From assembly GCA_017649855.1 (NCBI GenBank), contig JAGCGA010000030.1:1-64000 (forward strand): 64,000 nucleotides of DNA. Reading direction: 5' to 3'. The position numbers and the translations under genes are program-made. The DNA is from Bacteroidales bacterium (lineage in GTDB: Bacteria > Bacteroidota > Bacteroidia > Bacteroidales > WCHB1-69). The notes below the pieces were generated by a model. That model ran no database searches, was not told the origin of the DNA, and saw nothing but the letters and a program-made list of their open reading frames with translations. Shown one piece after another: positions 9,462 to 17,835 of this stretch. Each line of letters opens with the position of its first letter. The stretch's first letter is position 1.

Positions 9462-10598
9462 ATGAAGATAGAGATTGCACTTCCGGCCTGCAAAAGTGTT
9501 GTGATCAGACAGTTGGTCATTCACTTCGTGGCCACGGGAGAGGTCCTCCTGGTAGAGGATGGGGACGCCCGCGACGTGCTTATTGTGGCACGGGCGCTGA
9601 CCAGCATCCGGGATGCCGTGGAGCAGGAAGAAGAGCTGACGACCATTGATGTGCGCGACTGCGGGGCAGCCTATCGTTTTCTGCTGCCCGTCTTGGCCGC
9701 CACAAAAGGACGATGGCTGCTCACTGGCACAGAGCGACTGCTCCAACGGCCCATAGAAGAGTTGGTCGGCGTACTCTTGCAAGCAGGTGCCGACATCGAG
9801 CGACGTCCTGACGGTCTGCACATCCACGGTGGGCAGCTGCATTTGGAGGAGGCCACCATCGACTGCGGGCGCACGAGCCAGTACGCCTCCGCGCTGCTGA
9901 TGTCCGCCCCCCTGCTCGGGCTCAAGCACTTGCACATCATCCCTGAGGACGTGCGCTCGGCAGGATACATCGAGCTGACCAGACGCATGGTAGAGACGCA
10001 ATGCATACAGGGACAACGCGCCACCGAAGGCGACTGGGATGCGGCACTGTTTTGGTACGCCTACGCGCTACTACACCAACAGCCTGTCACAATGGACAAC
10101 CTCTCCCTGCAGTCATGGCAAAGCGACGCCATCATCGCAGAATGGTTCGAGGCGTTGGGCGTCAAGAGCCAACAAGCTGGGGAGCAGGTCATCCTCACCC
10201 CCACCCCGCCAGTCAGTGCACCGACGCTGACGTTGGATGTGGCCGACCATCCCGACACCGTGCCGGTGTTGGCCGTCTTGGCCACCCTGTTGCCTGCCGA
10301 CATCACCTTCCTGCACACCCGCAATTTAGCCTACAAAGAGTCGGACCGTATCCGGAACCTGTCGGAGCAGTTGAAACCTTTTGCAGAGGTGGAAGTTGGA
10401 GAAGACCATCTTCGGGTGGCGGGCCATTCCGACAGCCGAGAGCGGATGGCCGGTTGCTGCTTCCGAACCTGGAACGACCACCGCCTGGCCATGGCATTCC
10501 TCCTGGCCGTGGGCCCAGCAGCCTTGGACAACCCGGAATGCGTGGGCAAGTCGTACCCACAACTGCTGGGACAGCTCCTCCGCATAGAAAACATTTAA
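9462..10598 (+). CDS. aroA: 3-phosphoshikimate 1-carboxyvinyltransferase (EPSP synthase)
   Basis: Sixth step of the shikimate pathway: shikimate-3-phosphate plus PEP to EPSP. The 378-residue protein is shorter than the usual 420-430 and its motifs are divergent but recognisable: PACKSVVIR (Lys11, Ser12, Arg16), DCGAAYRFL in place of the usual GTAMRFL, RLLQRPIEEL, the TSQYASALL phosphate loop, ADHPDTVPVLAVLA, KESDRI and NDHRLAMAF. The frame is open from 9432, but the Met at 9462 fits the family N-terminus and follows the promoter element. Confidence 0.9.
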   Translation: MKIEIALPACKSVVIRQLVIHFVATGEVLLVEDGDARDVLIVARALTSIRDAVEQEEELTTIDVRDCGAAYRFLLPVLAATKGRWLLTGTERLLQRPIEELVGVLLQAGADIERRPDGLHIHGGQLHLEEATIDCGRTSQYASALLMSAPLLGLKHLHIIPEDVRSAGYIELTRRMVETQCIQGQRATEGDWDAALFWYAYALLHQQPVTMDNLSLQSWQSDAIIAEWFEALGVKSQQAGEQVILTPTPPVSAPTLTLDVADHPDTVPVLAVLATLLPADITFLHTRNLAYKESDRIRNLSEQLKPFAEVEVGEDHLRVAGHSDSRERMAGCCFRTWNDHRLAMAFLLAVGPAALDNPECVGKSYPQLLGQLLRIENI

Positions 10599-10659
10599 TC
10601 CACAAAACACCGTTCACAATACGAAAAGCAACCCTTTTCACGTTAATCAGGAAATTTTT

Positions 10660-10667
10660 TATTTTTG
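10660..10667 (+). promoter_or_regulatory. -7 element before the small lipoprotein
   Basis: TATTTTTG, 24 bp before the start of the 44-residue lipoprotein gene; it probably also serves the outer-membrane-like and flippase genes downstream. Confidence 0.5.
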
Positions 10668-10691
10668 CACGTTTTTATTTATAGCGCTATT

Positions 10692-10826
10692 ATGAAAAAA
10701 ATCCTTGTCATTGCAGTATTATTGTTGGGCGGCATTGCCATCTTTTCCGCCTGTGACACCCAGCACAAGTGTGCTGCCTACGGCCATTACGCTTGCTACG
10801 AAGCTCCCGCCGACATTGTAGAGTAA
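10692..10826 (+). CDS. Small lipoprotein (44 aa)
   Basis: A 44-residue reading frame: basic MKK start, a hydrophobic core and a lipobox FSAC with Cys at position 21, then a short mature peptide with two more cysteines (residues 27 and 35). It has its own upstream -7 element and ends 9 bp before the next gene, which supports it being a real gene. The mature peptide would be only 24 residues, anchored to a membrane. Function unknown. Confidence 0.7.
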   Translation: MKKILVIAVLLLGGIAIFSACDTQHKCAAYGHYACYEAPADIVE

Positions 10827-10835
10827 CCTTTCTGC

Positions 10836-11606
10836 ATGTCCCCCGCGCATGACCACCGACCTTGTCACAAGCCCCTCTTGACGCTGATCCTGACGGGGCT
10901 GTTGTTTTGTGCCTGGGGGCAGGAGGTGGGTGAGTTTCACCATGATGTGACGGTCAAGGAGTGGAACTTCGAACTATTCATCAACACCTCCGGGTTCGGC
11001 ATCGGCTTCCAGCATGGTCGCACGCCCGATATCCACAACAAACACTTCTGGGAGGTGGAGTTCCTGTACAACCAACATCCCAAGTCTATCCGTTCCGTCA
11101 ACATCGCCTACGACTGGACGCGGCCCTGCCGTTACGGTCAGTTGTACACGCTGTTTTTCCTTCAGGGAGGCTATGGCTACCAGCGCACGGTCCACCAAAA
11201 GCCCTACTGGGGCGGCGTGGCCGTCAACCTGAAGTTCACCGCCGGCCCGGCCCTGGGCTTGGGCATTCCCTGCTACGTGGAGGTGCTGAACTACAACACC
11301 GGATTCTCCGAGATTGTGCGCTACGACCCCGAGCGTCACAACCTTAACAACATCCTGGGTGGCGGCGGCATGTTCACCGGCATCACCCAGACCATCTTCC
11401 GGCCCGGCTTCTATGCCAAAGCGGCCGTCAACTTTGAATTTGCCAAAAGCGACTATCGCCTGCACGCCCTCGAGATCGGTGTCTCCTACGACATGATTTT
11501 CCCCTTCGTGCAACAGATGGCCCAGAACAAAGCCAAACCTTGCTACGTGGCCGGCTATCTCGCCTATGACTTCGGCCGCAAAGTGGGAGCCTACCAAAAG
11601 CACTAA
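10836..11606 (+). CDS. Predicted outer-membrane or secreted protein, function unknown
   Basis: A 256-residue protein with an N-terminal signal peptide (LLTLILTGLLFCAWG). The mature part is rich in aromatic residues and alternating patterns, such as FELFINTSGFGIGFQHG and YTLFFLQGGYGYQ, and suggests a beta-barrel. It lies 9 bp after the small lipoprotein and 12 bp before a flippase gene, so all three are probably one operon and may act in surface glycan export. No specific family recognised. Confidence 0.7.
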   Translation: MSPAHDHRPCHKPLLTLILTGLLFCAWGQEVGEFHHDVTVKEWNFELFINTSGFGIGFQHGRTPDIHNKHFWEVEFLYNQHPKSIRSVNIAYDWTRPCRYGQLYTLFFLQGGYGYQRTVHQKPYWGGVAVNLKFTAGPALGLGIPCYVEVLNYNTGFSEIVRYDPERHNLNNILGGGGMFTGITQTIFRPGFYAKAAVNFEFAKSDYRLHALEIGVSYDMIFPFVQQMAQNKAKPCYVAGYLAYDFGRKVGAYQKH

Positions 11607-11618
11607 CCTGTCCCAGCC

Positions 11619-13115
11619 ATGTCATCTGATATCAAACAATTAGCCAACCAGACTGCCATCTACGGAGGCACCACCATCCTAAGCCGACTCCTCAACTATC
11701 TCCTCGTCCCCTTACACACCTACATCTTCGCCGACGCCAGCCAATATGGAGTCGTCGGGGAGTTGTACGCCTGGACAAGCCTCTTCCTGGTCATCCTGAC
11801 CTACGGCATGGAGACCGCCTTCTTCTTTTTCTCCCGCGACAAGGAGATTCAGAACAAGGTCTATTCCACCATTGTCACATCGCTGGTCTGCACCTCCACC
11901 CTCTTCATCATCCTGTGCACCACCTGCTCTGGCACCATTGCCAACTGGATGCACTATCCCGACCATCCCGAATACATCGTTTGGTTTGCCTTCATCATCG
12001 GCATCGATGCCCTGACCTCCATCTTCTTTGCCAGACTGCGTTTCCTCAACAAGGTGTGGAACTTTGCACTCGTCAAGATGACGAACATCATCACCAACGT
12101 GGTCTTCAACCTCTTCTTCCTGCTCCTCTGCCCTTACCTCTTGAAAAACAACCCGGACAGTTTCATATCGGCCATTTACAACCCCTCCATCGGGGTCGGC
12201 TATATCTTCATCTCCAACCTCATCGCTTCCGTGGTCACGCTGGCCATCCTGCTGCCCAGCTTCTTCCGCCAGAAGTATGCCTTCGACTTTGCCTTGTGGA
12301 AGAAGATGATCCTGTATGCGCTTCCCTTGCTGGTATTTGGCCTGGCGGGCATCGTCAATGAGACGATGGACCGGGTGCTGTTGAAATATTGCTCCGTGCA
12401 ACCGGACCCGCAAGCCTCCGTTGGCATCTATAGCGCCTGCTACAAGATATCCATCCTGATGACCATCTTCGTGCAGGCCTACAAATACGCCGCCGAGCCT
12501 TTCTTCTTCAACAAATCCAAAGAGAATGATCCGCAAAAGACTTACGCGGAAGCCATGACCGTCTTTGTCTTTGTATGCTCCATCATCTTTGTCGGCATCA
12601 TGCTCTACATGGATATCATCCAATACTTTGTAGGACCGCAATACCGTGTCGGCTTGCCCGTAGTTCCCATCCTGCTGATGGCGAACCTCTTCCTCGGCAT
12701 CTTCTACAACTTGTCGATCTGGTACAAGCTGACCGAGCAGACCAAGTTCGGAGCCTTCCTGGCCATCTTCGGCGCCATCATCACGCTGGTGCTGAATGTC
12801 GTGCTGATCCCGCGCTTCGACTATATGGGCTCCGCCTGGGCCACCTTCTTCTGCTACCTGAGCATGATGGTCGCCTCCTATTTCCTGGGACAGAAGTACT
12901 ATCCGGTCAACTACGAAGTCAAAAAGATTGTGTTATACATGGCAATTGCCGTGGGCGTATATTTCACGAGCGCGCTCATCCTCAAGGGTCTGCAGATAGA
13001 ATCCCTATGGGCACGGCTGAGTGTGAATACTGCCTTGTTCCTCCTCTATTTGGGGATCCTCTTTACAATCAACAAAGGGAAAATCATGCAGCTGCTTCGC
13101 CGACAGAACGGGTAA
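11619..13115 (+). CDS. Polysaccharide flippase (Wzx-like, MOP superfamily)
   Basis: A 498-residue polytopic protein with about 12-14 hydrophobic segments, starting with the family-typical QTAIYGGTTILSRLLNYLLVPL. It resembles the polysaccharide biosynthesis / oligosaccharide flippase proteins that move undecaprenyl-linked sugars across the inner membrane. No glycosyltransferases adjoin it, so the exported glycan cannot be inferred. It ends the operon that begins with the small lipoprotein. Confidence 0.88.
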   Translation: MSSDIKQLANQTAIYGGTTILSRLLNYLLVPLHTYIFADASQYGVVGELYAWTSLFLVILTYGMETAFFFFSRDKEIQNKVYSTIVTSLVCTSTLFIILCTTCSGTIANWMHYPDHPEYIVWFAFIIGIDALTSIFFARLRFLNKVWNFALVKMTNIITNVVFNLFFLLLCPYLLKNNPDSFISAIYNPSIGVGYIFISNLIASVVTLAILLPSFFRQKYAFDFALWKKMILYALPLLVFGLAGIVNETMDRVLLKYCSVQPDPQASVGIYSACYKISILMTIFVQAYKYAAEPFFFNKSKENDPQKTYAEAMTVFVFVCSIIFVGIMLYMDIIQYFVGPQYRVGLPVVPILLMANLFLGIFYNLSIWYKLTEQTKFGAFLAIFGAIITLVLNVVLIPRFDYMGSAWATFFCYLSMMVASYFLGQKYYPVNYEVKKIVLYMAIAVGVYFTSALILKGLQIESLWARLSVNTALFLLYLGILFTINKGKIMQLLRRQNG

Positions 13116-13214
13116 AACAGCGAACGCCATGCGCATCACATTGTTGCGCTCTTTGGCGGAGAAGGAGTAAAATCAGTTGTCAGTTAAGGTGAATGGCGGG
13201 AGTGTTGCGCGCAT

Positions 13215-13292
13215 GTTGCAGGCCGTAGGTCGGCAGGTATTGGCAACTAAGAGGTCGCGCGGGCCTAATCGCACGCCGTAGGTGTGCGGGGA
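13215..13292. repeat. Degenerate two-unit repeat related to the 55-bp array
   Basis: The string GCCGTAGGT occurs at 13222-13230 and 13275-13283, a 53-bp spacing, each time inside a short palindrome (GCCG-taggt-CGGC and CGCAC...GTGCG). Period and layout, a palindrome followed by an AT-richer TATTGGCAAC-like part, recall the array at 1-410. This is the main content of the 183-bp gap after the flippase gene. Confidence 0.5.
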
Positions 13293-13298
13293 GCATGA

Positions 13299-13718
13299 CT
13301 AATATTTAATTCTCAATGGATAGGGCCTTTTAATAATCCAAACATAAGGTGGATCTGTACAAGGCACTATGTCGTAGCATTCTATAATAAGTTGTACAAA
13401 CAACAAGTTGGAAAATTTATAGGTTTCATAAATGTTTTTTTTCGATGATATGATCGTAATTTGATGATGACCAGGGGCCAACATAAAAAATTTCCGACAG
13501 CCCGAGGTTTTTCCTTTGGTCGTATCTCTGGTGAAAATCTTCTCTTTGTCTAAATAGACGGAATAATCCGGCGACCAAAGCTCTTCATATCCATATGGCA
13601 TTGATATTTCAATGCCTATGTTGCCATGACAAAAAGCTATTACGGCAATCTCATAGATGACGATTGCCGACAGCAAAGATAGCAAGAGAAATACTATTGT
13701 CCGTTTTATTTTTTTCAT
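13299..13718 (-). CDS. Small membrane-anchored protein, coupled to the metzincin fragment
   Basis: A 139-residue protein starting MKKIKR with one N-terminal transmembrane segment (about residues 6-28) and a soluble remainder with SMPYGYEELWSPDYSVYLD. The Met at 13718 overlaps the stop of the upstream metzincin fragment as ATGA, so translation is likely coupled. Not recognised. Its position directly behind a toxin-like protease tip makes an immunity protein possible, but that is inference only. Confidence 0.6.
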   Translation of the reverse strand: MKKIKRTIVFLLLSLLSAIVIYEIAVIAFCHGNIGIEISMPYGYEELWSPDYSVYLDKEKIFTRDTTKGKTSGCRKFFMLAPGHHQITIISSKKNIYETYKFSNLLFVQLIIECYDIVPCTDPPYVWIIKRPYPLRIKY

Positions 13719-13999
13719 CTGTCGGTTATATTGAGAAATCGGTAACAACGAGAGACGGTTATGTCATATTTTAATTTGTGAATGATTGAAGATAATTGAC
13801 GACTAGAAACATTTGTTCCAAGTCTTGGGGATCTTATCACGTCAAACAGACCCTCGGAATCCCCATGTTGTAATCCAAACAAATGCCCCATTTCATGCGT
13901 TGCTGCTTTAGCACCTGAATGTAAAAGATTATCACAAGGCCCTCTGAACAAATGTGCGTCAATATGGGCAGTTTTACCTCCAATTTTGTTAACACGTCC
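13715..13999 (-). pseudogene. Truncated metzincin-type zinc protease domain
   Basis: The open frame runs from directly after the stop codon of the beta-helix gene to 13715. It carries a complete metzincin zinc motif HEMGHLFGLQH (HExxHxxGxxH) preceded by GKTAHIDAHLFRGPCDNLL. There is no ATG start, only a TTG at 13951, and the domain is far shorter than a full protease, so it looks like the C-terminal end of a larger protein whose 5' part is gone. The frame is the same as that of the upstream beta-helix gene, so read-through of TAA 14000-14002 would produce a fusion. Such tips occur at the ends of polymorphic toxins; the assignment is tentative. Confidence 0.6.
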
Positions 14000-15973
14000 T
14001 TATCTGATTTTTCTTTCCCCCTTCACTTGGTAATTCTTCAACTCCGCATTGTTGGAGCTGCCCCTGTAAAACAGGGCTGTGGTGCGATTGGTCTTGCAGT
14101 TCTTGATGGTCACATCGTTATTATTGCCGTAAAAATCGACAAACATCTTACTGTTACAGGGGATAAAGGAGCATTTATCATACTCTGCATGATTATCAAT
14201 ATAGTAGCGGTTGTCATCGGCATTGTTCAGATAGAGCGTGCATTGCTTATAGACCCGTTTGGTATTATTATGGGTCGTGCTGTAGCGGATCATGCCCACG
14301 GTACAGCTGGTGAATCGCAGATTATACTGGCCGTTCGTCAAGACGTTATAGTTGAGCCGGGAGTTCAAGATTTTGACAGGATCCTCTTTGCTACGACAGA
14401 GGTTAATGGTCAGACTGGCCGGATAGGAATACTTTTTGGTGGCCTGCTTGATCTGTCCGTTGGGCACGGGCAGCAGGTCCATATTGCGGATGTCGTATTG
14501 TATAGCTTTCGCGGCTTTGACAGGCGCACTGGAAATGACGAAGTTGGCGGAATGGCCAGAGCCGGAGTAGCGGAAGGACAAGCCGTCAATCTTGACACGG
14601 GAGACATAGTCCACGGCTTTAGAATAGGTAATCTCGCCGGTAGGCTTGAAGAGTATAATCTCGGAGATCTTGTCGGGCACATTGACGATCATATTCTGAA
14701 TCTGCACGTTGGGCCAGCTCTTACGGGCAATCTCGGGACGAGAGACGGCCTGGTCGTTCAGCTTGCCAATAGAGATCAGGTAGTTGCGAGAGACGCCGGC
14801 CTCCATCACACAATTCTTGAAGGTGATATCAAAGGGGGTGTACACATTGTAGGAGGTCTCGATCAGGACCGGGACAAAGTTCACAAACCGGCATCCGTCG
14901 AAGAGAAGCGTGCCGAAGATCGAAGAGAACTGGTTATACAGTTTGCTGAACTTGCAGTTATAGATAAAGACATCTTTGCCATAGCAGTGGATATCGAAGC
15001 GGTTGATGTCGCAGTCTCTGAGGGTGGTATTGTTCATATTGTTGGTACCGAAGACGCCCCACTGCGCATGGCCGACCAGTCGCAGGAAGGTAGCGTTCCA
15101 GACGTTGTTCATCATGATGCCATAACCATATTTCTTCTCTTGCGAGTAGGTGCCTTCAATCCGCACGTCTTCCATGGTCACATTGGTACAGTTCACAAAG
15201 GTGATCGCCTCGTCGGCATACATCGTGCTGTTTTGAGGGGTATAGAGTTGGACGTTGCTCATCCGCACGTTGTTATAGCCTTCCACATAGATGCATTTGG
15301 TCTTATAGGTGGCAGTGCTGTCGCGATAGATTTGGAGATTGGCGATGGTTTTCAGGTCTGAGGTGGCGCGGCAGCAGGAGGCCTTGAGGTGGGTCGTGTC
15401 GGTAGCATAGGGGGCAATGGGCTTGTTTTTAGCCTTTCCGTCTTGGACGAGGAGGATATCCTTGCGGGTGGCGCCATAGGCATAGCCGGCACGATTGGCC
15501 ACCCAGGGGGTTTCGTCTTCCAAGATCAACAACCAAGAGCCTTCCGCCAAGGAGTCCACATCGCGAAAGACGCCCTCATCCACCCATTTTTTGTCCAGTT
15601 CGATGGGCGTGGCGGGCTGGATCATCTCAAAGAGGAAGAATTTCTGGGCATTGTTCTTCACGGTCAGCTTGAGGCCATGGAAATCATTATTCGGGGTAAG
15701 CGGGATGCTCTTGCAACCGGCCGTCACCTCGATCGTCAGGGAGTCAATGCCTTCATAGGAGACATCGACTCCTTGGGCGACGGCTGCCAAATGGGTCTGA
15801 TAGAGCACCTCATAGCGGGCACTGTCGGTGGTTGCTTCGGCCAAGCCGAAATCATAAGGGGATAAACACTGTAATGAGTCCTTCATATTTGCCATTTGAG
15901 CATTGCCCGTCAGCCCAAGCACGACCAGCACGAGCAACATAGTCAGTTTTTTAATCATTATCTTTACATTCAT
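14000..15973 (-). CDS. Secreted right-handed beta-helix protein
   Basis: A 657-residue protein (652 if the Met at 15958 is used) with a signal peptide (KKLTMLLVLVVLGLTGNAQ). From about residue 220 on it shows repeated short strands with Asn/Cys ladders, for example FVNCTNVTMEDVRIEG, TTLRDCDINRF, FIYNCKFSKLY and CTLYLNNADDN, typical of pectate-lyase-like parallel beta-helices. No catalytic motif is obvious; a polysaccharide-related or adhesive surface role is possible. The start overlaps the recR stop by one base (TAATG), so it is translationally coupled to recR. Confidence 0.75.
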   Translation of the reverse strand: MNVKIMIKKLTMLLVLVVLGLTGNAQMANMKDSLQCLSPYDFGLAEATTDSARYEVLYQTHLAAVAQGVDVSYEGIDSLTIEVTAGCKSIPLTPNNDFHGLKLTVKNNAQKFFLFEMIQPATPIELDKKWVDEGVFRDVDSLAEGSWLLILEDETPWVANRAGYAYGATRKDILLVQDGKAKNKPIAPYATDTTHLKASCCRATSDLKTIANLQIYRDSTATYKTKCIYVEGYNNVRMSNVQLYTPQNSTMYADEAITFVNCTNVTMEDVRIEGTYSQEKKYGYGIMMNNVWNATFLRLVGHAQWGVFGTNNMNNTTLRDCDINRFDIHCYGKDVFIYNCKFSKLYNQFSSIFGTLLFDGCRFVNFVPVLIETSYNVYTPFDITFKNCVMEAGVSRNYLISIGKLNDQAVSRPEIARKSWPNVQIQNMIVNVPDKISEIILFKPTGEITYSKAVDYVSRVKIDGLSFRYSGSGHSANFVISSAPVKAAKAIQYDIRNMDLLPVPNGQIKQATKKYSYPASLTINLCRSKEDPVKILNSRLNYNVLTNGQYNLRFTSCTVGMIRYSTTHNNTKRVYKQCTLYLNNADDNRYYIDNHAEYDKCSFIPCNSKMFVDFYGNNNDVTIKNCKTNRTTALFYRGSSNNAELKNYQVKGERKIR

Positions 15974-16599
15974 TAGCCATTCTTCCTATATACAACATCG
16001 AAATCGGTTCTGGAGAGCAGGGATCGTCCGAGGGTCACCTCATCGGCATATTCCAGTTCCTCCCCCACCCCGATGCCACGGGCAATGGTCGTTATTTTAG
16101 TCACTTTATCTTTCACATTCTTATAGATGAAGAAGTTGGTGGTGTCGCCCTCCACCGTGGAAGGCAGCGCCAGGATCAACTCGCTGACTGGTTCTTGTTC
16201 CACCCGGTCGAACAGTTCCTGGAGGGTCAGCTGTTGGATACCGATGCCCTCCATGGGGGAGATCACGCCACCCAGCACATGATACACGCCCTGGTACTGG
16301 TGGGTGTTCTCAATCGCAATGATATCACGGATATCCTGTACCACACAGATGATGGAGGGATCCCGTTTCGGGTTGGCACAGATATCGCACACCTCGCTAT
16401 CCGAGATATTATAGCACTTCTTGCAGAAGAAGATGTCTGTCTTCAGCTTGTTGATGCGGTCGGTGAGACAGGACACCTCTTCCGCATCCGTCTTGAGCAG
16501 ATGGAGGGCCAGGCGCAGCGCCGTGCGCTTACCTATGCCAGGCAGCTTGGCGATCTCATTGACCGCATTCTCCAGATTTTTAGAATATATGGATAGCAT
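15973..16599 (-). CDS. recR: Recombination mediator protein RecR
   Basis: A 208-residue RecR, part of the RecFOR pathway that loads RecA on gapped DNA. The N-terminal helix-hairpin-helix LPGIGKRTA, the C4 zinc finger C59-x2-C62-x8-C71-x2-C74 and the Toprim domain (from about residue 82, with the conserved STVEGDTT) are visible. Length is typical. It lies 9 bp after the M16 peptidase gene and is coupled to the beta-helix gene downstream. Confidence 0.97.
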   Translation of the reverse strand: MLSIYSKNLENAVNEIAKLPGIGKRTALRLALHLLKTDAEEVSCLTDRINKLKTDIFFCKKCYNISDSEVCDICANPKRDPSIICVVQDIRDIIAIENTHQYQGVYHVLGGVISPMEGIGIQQLTLQELFDRVEQEPVSELILALPSTVEGDTTNFFIYKNVKDKVTKITTIARGIGVGEELEYADEVTLGRSLLSRTDFDVVYRKNG

Positions 16600-16608
16600 C
16601 GTTCAGCA

Positions 16609-17835
16609 TCAATTATGTTCGAAAATAAGGGTGGAAAACTGATCGGGATCGAAGATCTCGTTGGCCACTGTCAGGATATCCTCGCCGGTGAGTTCTTCTA
16701 TCTCGCGGATACTCTCCTCCATGGTGTCCACCTCATCGAAGAAGAGGGCGGCGTGTCCGAGTCCGAGCATCTCGTTGAGCTTGGCCTCATTGGCCAGCGC
16801 CATCTGCCCGATTAACTGTTTTTTGGCATAGTACAACTGCATTGTGCCCAGCTTTTCATGTCGCAGGCGGTCGGTCTCCTTCCGTACGATCTCCAGGCAA
16901 TGGTCGGTATTATGGGGCGCACAGCCGAAGTAGACGGAGAAGAGGCCGGTATCGGAGAATGAGGTGTAGTTGGCCTCCACGGTATAGGCGAGGCCTCTCT
17001 TTTCACGCATGTTCATATTCAGGCGGGTGTTCTGGCCCTGACCGCCCAGCATGTTGGTCAGCAAGAGGAAGGGCACCCTTTTGTCATCCGTGATGGCATA
17101 GGCGGGCATGCCCATCATCACATTGGTCTGGGCGCCGTGTTTGTGCACCCGCGCCAGTCGCGGTCGATAGTCGGTGAACGGCTGGCGAACAGAAGGCTCC
17201 TGGGAGAGCGGCATCTCGCCAAAATAGCGCTCACACAGCTGCAAGAGCCGTTTCAAGCTGATATTGCCCACCGAAGCCAGCATAAGGTTATGCACATTAT
17301 AATATTGTTGAAGCAGTTGCAGCAGGTCTTGGCGACTCATCTTGCGGACGCTCTGCTTGGTGCCCAGGATATTCCGTCCCAGGGGATGGTTCTCGAACAC
17401 TTGGCTCTCGAAGTCATCATAGATCAATTCGGAGGGTGTATCCTTGTAATAGCTGATCTCCTCCATCACGACGGTCTTCTCCTTTTCAATCTCCTTCTCC
17501 GGAAAGATGGAGTGACAGAGGATGTCGGAAAGCAGTTCGACAGCGCGGGGGTAGTCGGGAGACAGGAAGGAGGTGTGGAAATAGGTCTCCTCCTTGGAGG
17601 TGCTGGCATTGAGGTCGCCGCCCACCGCCTCCATGCGGCTGATGACGCGGTAAGCGTTGCGCTTATGGGTTCCTTTGAAGATGGTATGTTCCAGAAAATG
17701 TGCCAGACCGGGCGTGGAAGCAGGCTCGTCGCGGGTTCCGACATCCACCAGGACTCCAAAATGGGAGATGGGGGAGTTGGTCTCGACATGAATCACCCGC
17801 AATCCATTGCGCAATCTTACAATATGGTGTGGCAT
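16609..17835 (-). CDS. M16 family zinc peptidase (processing-peptidase/PqqL-like)
   Basis: A 408-residue M16 peptidase with the inverted zinc motif H46-F-L-E49-H50 and the downstream ligand Glu in VVMEEISYYKD. The C-terminal M16 domain contains RGLAYTVEANYTSF. No signal peptide is visible, so it is probably cytoplasmic. It overlaps the mtaB gene by 19 bp and is followed by recR; the same neighbourhood suggests one operon starting at nadB. Confidence 0.93.
   Translation of the reverse strand: MPHHIVRLRNGLRVIHVETNSPISHFGVLVDVGTRDEPASTPGLAHFLEHTIFKGTHKRNAYRVISRMEAVGGDLNASTSKEETYFHTSFLSPDYPRAVELLSDILCHSIFPEKEIEKEKTVVMEEISYYKDTPSELIYDDFESQVFENHPLGRNILGTKQSVRKMSRQDLLQLLQQYYNVHNLMLASVGNISLKRLLQLCERYFGEMPLSQEPSVRQPFTDYRPRLARVHKHGAQTNVMMGMPAYAITDDKRVPFLLLTNMLGGQGQNTRLNMNMREKRGLAYTVEANYTSFSDTGLFSVYFGCAPHNTDHCLEIVRKETDRLRHEKLGTMQLYYAKKQLIGQMALANEAKLNEMLGLGHAALFFDEVDTMEESIREIEELTGEDILTVANEIFDPDQFSTLIFEHN

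Noticed and set aside
13952..15361. Open frame of 469 codons opposite the beta-helix gene
   Set aside because: Antisense shadow; the minus-strand frame has a signal peptide and a coherent beta-helix pattern.
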